Shown one piece after another: positions 35,343-42,594 of a DNA stretch of 53,982 nt (position 1 is its first letter; each line of letters begins with the position of its first letter). Below the pieces are notes generated by a model. It was given only the letters and a program-made list of their open reading frames with translations, made no database searches and was not told where the DNA came from. A program made the position numbers and the translations under genes. The stretch covers positions 1-53,982 of the forward strand of contig NZ_JAUSLT010000057.1 in assembly GCF_030646015.1 (NCBI RefSeq). Reading direction: 5' to 3'. The DNA comes from Bradyrhizobium sp. Its GTDB lineage: Bacteria; Pseudomonadota; Alphaproteobacteria; Rhizobiales; Xanthobacteraceae.

Positions 35343-36350
35343 TCAGAGCCGGGGAATCTTTGCGGCCTCGATCACATCGGCCCATTTCTTGATTTCAGAC
35401 TGGATCAAAGCGCGCATCTCCTCCGCCGTGCTCGCCTGCACGTCCCCGCCGGTCGCCTTCTCCAGCGCGGCTTTGGTTTCGGGGTCCGCGAGCGTTTCGC
35501 GAACCGCGGTGTGGAGACGTTTGACGATCGCCGCTGGCGTGCCCTTGGGCGCCAGCAGCCCTGCCCAGGTCCGGACATCGTATCCCTTGACGCCCGCTTC
35601 GTCGGCCGAGGGCACGTTCGGAAGCAACGGCGTGCGGGTCGGCGAGGTGACAGCCAGTCCTCGAACCGCACCGCTTTCAATCTGCGGCGCCAGCAGGACC
35701 GTGGTTCCGATGATCAAGGGAATATCCCCGGCAAGAAGCGCCGTGACGGTCAGGGAATCGCCGCGGTAGGGAACGTGGACCATCTTGATGCCGGCCATCA
35801 TATCCAGCAGCTCGCCGGCGAGATGATGGGTGCTGCCGAAGCCGACCGAGCCAAAACTGAGGTTACCCGGCTTCGCCTTGGCTAGTGCGATGAGCTCCTG
35901 CAGCGATTTCGCCTCGAAATCGGCGCGAACGGCGACCACCAGCGCATAATAGACCATGGTCGAAATCATCTCAAAACTGTCGACCGACTCGTAGGGAAGC
36001 GATTTGTAGAGCGCCCCGGAAATCGCGTGAGCGCCGGTGACCAACCCGATGGTGTAGCCATCCGGCTCCGCCTTCGCGATGACGCCGGCGGCGAGATTGC
36101 CGCCGGAGCCCGGCTTGGCTTCGATGATGATCGGCTGGCCCAGACGTTTGGAAAGTCCGTTCGCCATGATGCGCGACATGGTGTCGGCGGCGCCGCCGGC
36201 CGCGAAGCCGTGCAGCAGCCGGATCGGCCGGCTGGGATAGTCATCCGCCATCGCCGGTGCGACCGACGCTGCGATGGCGCCGGCCAACAGCATGGCGAAC
36301 AGCCGCCTGACAAAGCGACGGCGATCCGAATTGCGCGCGGTTGCGTTCAT
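35343..36350 (-). CDS. TctC/Bug-family solute-binding protein
   Basis: A 335-residue periplasmic protein of the tripartite-tricarboxylate (TctC/Bug) family. Signal peptide LFAMLLAGAIAASVAPAMA; hallmarks DYPSRPIRLLHGFAAGGAAD, PIIIEAKPGSGGNLAAGVIAKAEPDGYT and LPNVPSADEAGVKGY. Binds small organic acids or aromatic acids; no TctA/TctB genes are in the window. It is the last gene of the minus-strand cluster with an extradiol-type dioxygenase and a quinone oxidoreductase, so an aromatic acid is a sensible guess. Confidence 0.9.
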   Translation of the reverse strand: MNATARNSDRRRFVRRLFAMLLAGAIAASVAPAMADDYPSRPIRLLHGFAAGGAADTMSRIMANGLSKRLGQPIIIEAKPGSGGNLAAGVIAKAEPDGYTIGLVTGAHAISGALYKSLPYESVDSFEMISTMVYYALVVAVRADFEAKSLQELIALAKAKPGNLSFGSVGFGSTHHLAGELLDMMAGIKMVHVPYRGDSLTVTALLAGDIPLIIGTTVLLAPQIESGAVRGLAVTSPTRTPLLPNVPSADEAGVKGYDVRTWAGLLAPKGTPAAIVKRLHTAVRETLADPETKAALEKATGGDVQASTAEEMRALIQSEIKKWADVIEAAKIPRL

Positions 36351-36401
36351 TCCCGTTTCCCCCGATGTCGATTGTTGTTTTTTTCAAGAAATCTGTCGCG
36401 T

Positions 36402-37310
36402 TCACTTCGCGCCGCGCATCCTCGGCGAGAATTCAGTCGCTTCCGGCGATGGACCTACCCCCCATACGTCGCGAGGCAACCCGATCCAGGTCTTCGGGCG
36501 CTGCGGCCGGTCGCGATGCCAGGGGCGCGGTTCGTAATATCCAAGCTCCTCATCGACCATGCGATCCATGTCGTAGAACAGCTCGATGAGGTATCCGTCG
36601 GGATTGCGATGATAGGCTGCGATGTTGTGCCCGGGGCCGTGTCGCACCGGTCCCCACAGAAGGTTGATCTTCCTGCGCCCGAGCAGATCGCATGCCTGCT
36701 GCATGTGCGATGCGTCGCGCAGCTCGAACGCCATGTGATGCAGGCGGGCATCGCTGCCGCGGGCAAAATTGAGGGCATGATGCTCGAACCCGCAGCGCAT
36801 GAAGACGAAATTTTCCTCGATGCGATCGGAATCGCGAAACCCGAGAACATCCTGGTAGAAATTCGCAGTCTGATGCGGATCCGGCGCGTAAAGCGCCATG
36901 TGGCCGAGTTTGCTGACGGCAATCCCCCGCACCTGCTCGTCCGGCACGGTGAATTGCCATTGCGAAAACAGTTCGATCCGCCGTCCATCGATATCGGTAA
37001 AGACCAGCGTCCGCGCGATGCCGGGCAAATGGTCGGAGCGGATCTCCGAATTGATGCCGGCGGCCTGGAGTTGCCGGCCCACCTCGCCAAGTTCGGCGCC
37101 CGGACCAATCTCGAAGGCCATGCCGGTGCAGCCGGACGCGCTCCCCTTCTGCAGGACAAGCGTGAGTTCGCCGGCTTCCGAAGCAAACCATACGCGGTCA
37201 GCCTGTCTTTCGACGATGCCGAGCCCGATGATCCCTTGATAATATTCGACCTGCTGTTCGATATTATCAGTCACGAACGTCGCATGCCGAAGACGTTTTA
37301 CCGCTATCAT
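36402..37310 (-). CDS. Extradiol-type ring-cleavage dioxygenase (VOC)
   Basis: Two-domain VOC protein of 302 residues. The C-terminal domain has the iron facial triad at likely positions His137 (GHMAL), His192 (HHMAFEL) and Glu243 (YLIELFYD), and also the second-shell residues usual for extradiol dioxygenases: His178, His228 and Tyr233 in HGPGHNIAAYHRNPDG. This points to meta-cleavage of a catecholic or similar ring rather than glyoxalase activity. Start at ATG 37310 with gggtggg upstream. Lies 53 bases from the quinone-oxidoreductase gene and 51 from the TctC gene, so one operon is likely. Confidence 0.82.
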   Translation of the reverse strand: MIAVKRLRHATFVTDNIEQQVEYYQGIIGLGIVERQADRVWFASEAGELTLVLQKGSASGCTGMAFEIGPGAELGEVGRQLQAAGINSEIRSDHLPGIARTLVFTDIDGRRIELFSQWQFTVPDEQVRGIAVSKLGHMALYAPDPHQTANFYQDVLGFRDSDRIEENFVFMRCGFEHHALNFARGSDARLHHMAFELRDASHMQQACDLLGRRKINLLWGPVRHGPGHNIAAYHRNPDGYLIELFYDMDRMVDEELGYYEPRPWHRDRPQRPKTWIGLPRDVWGVGPSPEATEFSPRMRGAK

Positions 37311-37363
37311 CGCATCCCACCCCAAGAGCACTTTGTTGAATCTGCTTCTCGCCGCCCCGCGCG

Positions 37364-38359
37364 TCAGTCGCGCCGCATAATGATTTTTCCGAGCGCCTTG
37401 CCGGAGTCCAGGAGCTCGTGGGCCTGGCGCACCTCGGAAAGCCTGAAGCGCGCCGAGATCGCCGGCTTGATCGTTCCGTCCGCCAGATGCCCGATCATGC
37501 GACGCATGATGTTGCGGCGGCCGTCGCGGTCGTGATCGTAGATGTGAAATGAAAAGCACCGGATCGCCGGGCAGACGTCGAGGTGCTTGCGCATTTCCTC
37601 CATCATATTCTGCGTCGGCAATCCGTCGAAGGCGTTGTACGAGACCACCGTGCCCCATTTGTCGAGGACGCCCAGATGACGGAAGAAATCGGGACCGCCG
37701 ACATGGTCGAGTACGAGATCGACGCCACGGCCTTCGGTCAGCTCGCGGGTGCGTGCCACGACGTCTTCATCGCGGTAGTAGATGATGCCGTCGGCGCCCA
37801 TCGACTTCGCAAAGGCGGATTTTTCCGGCGAGCTGACGGTTCCGATCACGGTCATTCCCGCCAGCTTCGCCAGTTGCACCAGCGATGAGCCGACGCCTCC
37901 GGCGGCGCCGATGACGAGAACCGATTTTGGCGGCCGCGCCGCGCCGCATTCATTCAGCAACGCCCACGCCACCTGGTAATTGGCGAGGCACACCGCGTCT
38001 TCGAGATCGACCTGTTCCGGCAGCAGATGGATGGCGTCCGCCGGCGCGGCTACCTGTTCGGCGTAACAGCCGCCGCGCTGGTGAAGATCGCGGGCGCTCA
38101 GCAAGACCTTCTGCCCGACCTTGATGTCGCGCACACCGCTGCCGATGGCCTCGATCCGGCCCGCCAAATCGTTGCCGGGATTGGCCGGCAGCGGCGGCAT
38201 CCATTTGTAGACGCCGCTGCGGATCAGTTTGTCGGGCTGGCCGACCCCGAAGGTTTCTGCCCTGATCAGCACGTCGCTGTCGCCGAGCTGGGGCGGCGGG
38301 ACGTCCTGATATTGCAGGGCTTCCGGGCCGCCGGGACGATGCACCAATACTGCCTTCAT
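37364..38359 (-). CDS. Medium-chain NAD(P)H:quinone-type oxidoreductase
   Basis: A zinc-free MDR oxidoreductase of 331 residues (quinone oxidoreductase / zeta-crystallin type). Start MKAVLVHRPGGPEALQYQDV; NPGNDLAGRIEAIGSGV; cofactor motif VLVIGAAGGVGSSLVQLAKLAG; VDLVLDHVGG. It lacks the Cys/His ligands of zinc alcohol dehydrogenases. First gene of a minus-strand operon with the extradiol dioxygenase and TctC protein, divergent from gntR. The promoter region contains an operator-like motif also found before the hydrolase gene at 39306. Confidence 0.87.
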   Translation of the reverse strand: MKAVLVHRPGGPEALQYQDVPPPQLGDSDVLIRAETFGVGQPDKLIRSGVYKWMPPLPANPGNDLAGRIEAIGSGVRDIKVGQKVLLSARDLHQRGGCYAEQVAAPADAIHLLPEQVDLEDAVCLANYQVAWALLNECGAARPPKSVLVIGAAGGVGSSLVQLAKLAGMTVIGTVSSPEKSAFAKSMGADGIIYYRDEDVVARTRELTEGRGVDLVLDHVGGPDFFRHLGVLDKWGTVVSYNAFDGLPTQNMMEEMRKHLDVCPAIRCFSFHIYDHDRDGRRNIMRRMIGHLADGTIKPAISARFRLSEVRQAHELLDSGKALGKIIMRRD

Positions 38360-38385
38360 ACGCGTTTCGCCCCGCTCCTGCCCTT

Positions 38386-38416
38386 GATTTTCGAAAATAC
38401 TAGCTCTTGCGAAAAT
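38386..38416. promoter_or_regulatory. Putative GntR operator, site 1
   Basis: The stretch begins attttcgaaaata and continues ctagctcttgcgaaaatt. It matches site 2 (39244-39274) at about 24 of 31 positions, including the perfect palindrome TTTTCGAAAA. It lies in the 114-bp divergent region between the oxidoreductase gene and gntR, so can control both. Confidence 0.65.
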
Positions 38417-38473
38417 TATTGCAACAGCAATTTTGCACCGCTAGAGTGCCCGCCAGTCGGAGAGCGATTCCAC

Positions 38474-39175
38474 ATGAACGTGACGGCCTTCAAGCGCCGA
38501 AAGGAATTCGGAAAGACGCTCGCTTCCGATATCGCGCACCGGATGCGCAGTGAAATCGTAAGCTGCGGGCTGAAGCCCGGCGAGGTGCTCAAGTTCGATG
38601 CGCTGCGGCTGTCCTATGGCGCGAGCTTCACGACGCTGCGCGAGGCGCTGACCAACCTGGTCGCCGAGGGGCTGGTGGTGGCCGAGGAGCAGCGCGGCTT
38701 CAAGGTGGCGCCGGTCTCCATCGCGGATCTGATCGACCTTACGCGCGCCCGCATCCTGATCGACGTCGACCTGATCCGCCGCTCCATCGAAAATGGCGGA
38801 GATGACTGGGAAATAGCGGTCATTTCGTCAATCCACCGGCTTGGAATCATCGAAGGCCGCGCCGTGGAGGACTACGCCGACAATCCCGAATGGAAAGTGG
38901 CGCATCGGGAGTTTCATGAATCCCTGGTCGGCGCATGCGGCTCGCCGACGCTGCTCGGGATACGGCAGTCGCTGTTCGAACGTGCCGAGCGTTACCGGAA
39001 TATCTCGGCAAGGCTGCGGCCGCGACCGCGCGACAAGGTCGGCGAGCACCGGGCGCTGATGAAGGCCGCGATCGGCCGGGACGCCGACCGCGCCTGCGAG
39101 TTGATCGCCCGCCACATCCAGACGACGACCGACAACGTCGTCAAATACGCATCGGAATTGTTCAGCGACAGCTAG
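38474..39175 (+). CDS. GntR-family regulator, FCD type
   Basis: A 233-residue regulator. The winged helix lies in residues 10-75 (IAHRMRSEIVSCGLKPGEVLKFDALRLSYGASFTTLREALTNLVAEGLV), followed by an FCD ligand-binding domain with probable metal-site residues: Asp in RARILIDVDLI, His in AHREFHESL and His in EHRALMKA and ARHIQTT. FadR/FCD members sense organic acids. Divergent from the oxidoreductase operon and followed by the FAH-type hydrolase; near-identical motifs precede both promoters, so it is likely the local repressor. Confidence 0.9.
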   Translation: MNVTAFKRRKEFGKTLASDIAHRMRSEIVSCGLKPGEVLKFDALRLSYGASFTTLREALTNLVAEGLVVAEEQRGFKVAPVSIADLIDLTRARILIDVDLIRRSIENGGDDWEIAVISSIHRLGIIEGRAVEDYADNPEWKVAHREFHESLVGACGSPTLLGIRQSLFERAERYRNISARLRPRPRDKVGEHRALMKAAIGRDADRACELIARHIQTTTDNVVKYASELFSDS

Positions 39176-39243
39176 GCCGGCCGGACCCGGGTCAGGCTCC
39201 AGACGCGCCCGTTCCGTGCCCTCTTCCGGAATTCGCTTGTATC

Positions 39244-39274
39244 ATTTTCGAAAATAGTATTTTTTGCGCAAATC
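39244..39274. promoter_or_regulatory. Putative GntR operator, site 2
   Basis: Begins attttcgaaaata, continues gtattttttgcgcaaatc, and carries two palindromes, TTTTCGAAAA and TTTGCGCAAA. It ends 31 bases before the start codon of the FAH-type hydrolase. Close match to site 1. Confidence 0.65.
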
Positions 39275-39305
39275 GGATTTCGGTTAGATCAGGGGATCGC
39301 ACGTC

Positions 39306-40160
39306 ATGAAGCTCATTTCGTTCTTGCGCCAGGAAACGGAAACATGGGGAGCCGTGCGGGGCGATGAGGTCGTCGACCTCGGCAAGGTTCTCGGCGGCTC
39401 GCTGGTTGATTTCATCGCCAGCCCCAAATTCGCCGAACGCGAAGCGATCGTCGCCGCCCACAGACCGGACCTGAAACTGGCCGGCATACATTTTCTGCCC
39501 GTGATCCCGCGGCCGGAAAAAATCGTCTGCGCCGTGCGCAACTACCTCGATCATCACAACGAGGCGGTGGCATTCGGCATGAAACGCGAGATTACCGAAT
39601 TCCCGCCGATCTTCCTGCGGGTCTGGCGCTCGCAAGTCGCCCACAATGCGCCGGTGATCCGGCCCAAAGTGTCCGACAATCTGGACTGGGAAGGCGAGCT
39701 CGCCGTGGTGATCGGCAAGGCCGGCCGCCACATCAGCCAGGCCGACGCCTGGGATCACATCGCCGGCTATTCGATCTACAACGACGTCAGCGTCCGCGAC
39801 TGGCAACGGCATGCGCAGCAGATCGCCTCGGGCAAGAATTTCGTCGGCACCGGTCCGTTCGGGCCGTGGCTGGTCACGCCGGACGAGATCGGCGACCCGA
39901 CCAAGCTCAAGCTCGAAACGCGTGTCAACGGCGCCGTGGTGCAATCGAGCAATACCTCGATGCTCATTTTCTCGATCCCGCGACTGATCGAATATTGCTC
40001 GACCATTTTCGACCTCGTGCCGGGCGACGTGATCGCCACGGGTACGCCGGCCGGCGTCGGCTTCACCCGCAATCCGCCGGTTTTCCTCAAGCCCGGCGAC
40101 GTGGTCGAGGTCGAGATCGAAAACATCGGCGTGCTGCGCAATCCGGTCGCGGACGAGTGA
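39306..40160 (+). CDS. Fumarylacetoacetate hydrolase family protein
   Basis: A 284-residue FAH-fold enzyme. The metal-binding acids are in the pattern LDWEGELAVVIGK and IAGYSIYNDVSVRDWQ; IVCAVRNYLDHHNEA marks the substrate loop, and GDVIATGTPAGVGFTRNPP is the C-terminal signature. Family members hydrolyse or decarboxylate products of ring cleavage (for example 4-oxalocrotonate-type, 2-hydroxyhepta-diene-dioate or acylpyruvates). Partner of the extradiol dioxygenase on the other side of gntR. Preceded by the GntR-type site. Confidence 0.9.
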   Translation: MKLISFLRQETETWGAVRGDEVVDLGKVLGGSLVDFIASPKFAEREAIVAAHRPDLKLAGIHFLPVIPRPEKIVCAVRNYLDHHNEAVAFGMKREITEFPPIFLRVWRSQVAHNAPVIRPKVSDNLDWEGELAVVIGKAGRHISQADAWDHIAGYSIYNDVSVRDWQRHAQQIASGKNFVGTGPFGPWLVTPDEIGDPTKLKLETRVNGAVVQSSNTSMLIFSIPRLIEYCSTIFDLVPGDVIATGTPAGVGFTRNPPVFLKPGDVVEVEIENIGVLRNPVADE

Positions 40161-40374
40161 ACCGCCCTGCCCAGCCGCCGCACGCCTCGCAACCGGCCTG
40201 CCAGCACACGTCGCCACCGCGCCCGATCAGCGCAACCTGTCAGGCCGCACCTGTCGAAGTTTGAGAAAATTGTGGCGAACTTCTGATCCAACGAAGAACT
40301 GATGTCGCAGAAACGCAGCAATCGCGGGCGAGAACGGAGATACGGCGCGGACGTGTAGAGTAAGGAACCAGCCA

Positions 40375-40512
40375 ATGTCTGACGTGATCCCCTTCCCCAA
40401 ACCCTCGAGGCCGATAGAAGACGACACGGCAGAGCTGTTGCGGCTGCTGGATCGGATTCAGGAGGCCGCAGCGAGGTCGAGCAACAGGAACGACAAGAAT
40501 AAGAAAGCGTAG
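40375..40512 (+). CDS. Small protein, 45 aa
   Basis: A 45-residue peptide starting MSDVIPFPKPSRPIEDD, then an amphipathic helix TAELLRLLDRIQEAAARS and a basic tail. An aagga ribosome-binding site is nine bases upstream of the ATG. Similar short IPFPKP-type proteins are common in Bradyrhizobium by recall. Function unknown. Confidence 0.6.
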   Translation: MSDVIPFPKPSRPIEDDTAELLRLLDRIQEAAARSSNRNDKNKKA

Positions 40513-40517
40513 AACGC

Positions 40518-40617
40518 GTAGGGTGGGCAAAGGCGCGCTCTTCGCGCCGTGCCCACCGCTCTTCGTTTCCTGGAAAGATGGTGGGCACGGCGCAAGGGCG
40601 CCTTTGCCCACCCTACG
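40518..40617. repeat. Intergenic inverted repeat
   Basis: Arms gtagggtgggcaaaggcgc (from 40518) and gcgcctttgcccaccctac (to 40617) are perfect inverted copies, and the inner arms gcgccgtgcccacc and ggtgggcacggcgc also pair. It is a widespread repeat in this group. It sits between convergent genes and may terminate both transcripts. Confidence 0.88.
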
Positions 40618-40626
40618 GCGAACTGA

Positions 40627-41082
40627 TCAGCGCAGCTTGCTGAGCAGCGCCAGCAGCGTCTCGCGTTCCTTCGCATCCAATGGCGCCAGCGTTTCACGCG
40701 TGATCGCCAGCGCGTTCGGTGCCGCCTTCTCCGCCATCTGCTGGCCGGCGCGGGTGAGGCTGACCAGCAGGCGGCGGCCGTCCTCGGGATCGGGGCTGGT
40801 TTCGGTGAGGCCACGCGCGGTGAGGCGGTCGATCACGCCCTTGATGGTGGCGACATCCATCGCCGTCAGGCGACCGAGCGCGTTTTGCGAGCACGGTCCG
40901 GTCTCGGTGAGTCTTGCCAGCGCCGCCCATTGCGTCGGCGTGAGATTGATGCCGATTTCCTTGGCGAAAATGGTGGCGTGGCGCTGCCAGACCTGGCGAA
41001 GAATAAAGCCGACCTGCTCCTCGAGCACATAAGGTGGCCGCGAGGGCTTCGGGCTGCGCTTCGGCGAAACACTCCTGGTCAT
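40627..41082 (-). CDS. MarR-family regulator of the nicotinate-type cluster
   Basis: A winged-helix protein of 151 residues: NLTPTQWAALARLTETG, recognition region NALGRLTAMDVATIKGVIDRL and wing DPEDGRRLLVSLTRAG. A MarR protein (NicR) represses aerobic nicotinate genes in Pseudomonas putida. Here it is the last gene of the operon that begins with the 6-hydroxynicotinate reductase, 19 bases after livF, so it would be auto-regulated with the pathway. GGGGA is well placed before the ATG. Candidate for binding the palindromes at 49025, 49177 and 12522. Confidence 0.85.
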   Translation of the reverse strand: MTRSVSPKRSPKPSRPPYVLEEQVGFILRQVWQRHATIFAKEIGINLTPTQWAALARLTETGPCSQNALGRLTAMDVATIKGVIDRLTARGLTETSPDPEDGRRLLVSLTRAGQQMAEKAAPNALAITRETLAPLDAKERETLLALLSKLR

Positions 41083-41101
41083 GCGTGTTCCCCGCCCCTC
41101 T

Positions 41102-41806
41102 TCACAGCGCCAGATGCGTGTCTCTGATATCGGGACGCGCGTCGAGTTCGGCCATGGTGCCGGAATAGCAGATCCGGCCGCGCTCGATGATATAGGCACG
41201 GTCGCAGATCAATCGGGCGAAATGCAGGTTCTGCTCGGAGAGGACGATGCTGACGCCTGCCTGCTTCATGGTCAGGATCGCCGCCACCATCTGCTCCACG
41301 ATTTTCGGTGACAACCCTTCGGACGGCTCGTCGAGCAGCACCAGCGACGGATTGCCCATCAGCGTGCGCGCGATGGTCAGCATCTGCTGTTCGCCGCCGC
41401 TCATGCGGCCGCCGGGACGGTTGCGCATCTCGGCGAGGTTCGGAAACAGCGCGAACAGCTTTTCCCGGGTCCAGTGCGGCGCGTTCGGCCTGACCGGCTG
41501 GCGGCCGACTTCGAGATTTTCGTCGACCGTGAGGTCGGTGAAGATACGCCGCTCTTCCGGCACATAGCCGAGGCCGAGGCTGACGATCGTATGGGTCGGC
41601 TGGTCCGAAACGTCCTTGCCCTCGAACACGATACGGCCGCTGCGCTGCGCCACCAGCCCGACGATCGAGCGAAAGGTGGTGGACTTGCCGGCGCCGTTGC
41701 GTCCGAGCAATGCCACGACCTCGCCCTCGCCGACTTCGAGCGCGACATCGAACAGGATGTGGGCGGGACCGTAGTGGCTGTTGAGATCGTGAACGCTGAG
41801 CTTCAT
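41102..41806 (-). CDS. livF: LivF-type ABC transporter ATPase
   Basis: ATPase of 234 residues, branched-chain amino acid type. Walker A GRNGAGKSTTF, FEGKDVSDQPTHTIVSLGLGYVPEERRIF, signature MSGGEQQML and Walker B LVLLDEPSEGLSP are all present. Its start overlaps the stop of livG by four bases. Works with LivG on the fused permease. In this family the substrate may be an aromatic acid; nicotinate or a related compound is plausible because the genes share an operon with the 6-hydroxynicotinate reductase. Confidence 0.93.
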   Translation of the reverse strand: MKLSVHDLNSHYGPAHILFDVALEVGEGEVVALLGRNGAGKSTTFRSIVGLVAQRSGRIVFEGKDVSDQPTHTIVSLGLGYVPEERRIFTDLTVDENLEVGRQPVRPNAPHWTREKLFALFPNLAEMRNRPGGRMSGGEQQMLTIARTLMGNPSLVLLDEPSEGLSPKIVEQMVAAILTMKQAGVSIVLSEQNLHFARLICDRAYIIERGRICYSGTMAELDARPDIRDTHLAL

Positions 41807-42594
41807 GAAGGCGCCCCCTCGCGATGCCGCGCGTCGTAGACCAGCCCCTCGCCGAGATAGATGGCGCGGACCTGCGGGTTGCGCCGGACCTCTTCCGGCG
41901 AGCCCTCGGCGATCAGGCTGCCGCGGTTGAGCACCAGGATACGGTCGGCATGTTCGAACACCACGTCCATGTCGTGCTCGGTGAACAGCACGCCGATCGA
42001 TTTTTCCCGCGCGATCCCGGCGGTGAGGCGCATCAGCTCGATGCGCTCGCGCGGCGCCATGCCGGCGGTAGGCTCGTCCATCAGCAGAAGCTTCGGTTGG
42101 TTGGCGAGTGCGATGGCGAGTTCGAGCCGCTTCAGATCGCCATAGGCGAGTTCGCCGCAGGGCCGCTCGGCATAGCCGCTCATGCCGACCAGTTCGAGCA
42201 GGCGACCGGCTTCGTCGCGCGCGAATTGCGGCGTCGATTTCAACAGGTTGAACAACTGCCGGCCATACGACACCAGCGCGACCTGGACGTTCTCGCGCAC
42301 CGTCATGGTCGGAAACGTCGCGGTGATCTGGAAGGTACGGCCGACGCCGAGCCGCCAGATCTCGCGCGGCTTCTTGCCGGTGGTATCGCCGCCGAGCAGG
42401 GTGATGCGGCCGGCGCCGGGGGTGGTCTGGCCGTTCAGCATGTCGAAGCAGGTGCTTTTGCCGGCACCATTGGGGCCAATCAGCGCCAGGATTTCGCCGG
42501 CCTGAAGCGCGAACGACACGTTGCGCACGGCATGCACGCCGCCATAGGATTTGCTCAGGCCTTCGACCGACAGCAATGTGGGCGCGGTGCTCAT
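41803..42594 (-). CDS. livG: LivG-type ABC transporter ATPase
   Basis: ATPase of 263 residues. Walker A IGPNGAGKSTCFDML, LGVGRTFQITATFPTMTVRENV, the LivG-type signature LAYGDLKRLELAIAL and Walker B LLLMDEPTAGMAP. Ends with VRRNPQVRAIYLGEG as in LivG proteins. Coupled by a four-base overlap to both neighbours (livHM upstream, livF downstream). Confidence 0.93.
   Translation of the reverse strand: MSTAPTLLSVEGLSKSYGGVHAVRNVSFALQAGEILALIGPNGAGKSTCFDMLNGQTTPGAGRITLLGGDTTGKKPREIWRLGVGRTFQITATFPTMTVRENVQVALVSYGRQLFNLLKSTPQFARDEAGRLLELVGMSGYAERPCGELAYGDLKRLELAIALANQPKLLLMDEPTAGMAPRERIELMRLTAGIAREKSIGVLFTEHDMDVVFEHADRILVLNRGSLIAEGSPEEVRRNPQVRAIYLGEGLVYDARHREGAPS

Noticed and set aside
36402..37310. 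Glyoxalase I as product name
   Set aside because: The two-domain length and the second-shell His/Tyr residues fit extradiol dioxygenases better than glyoxalase.
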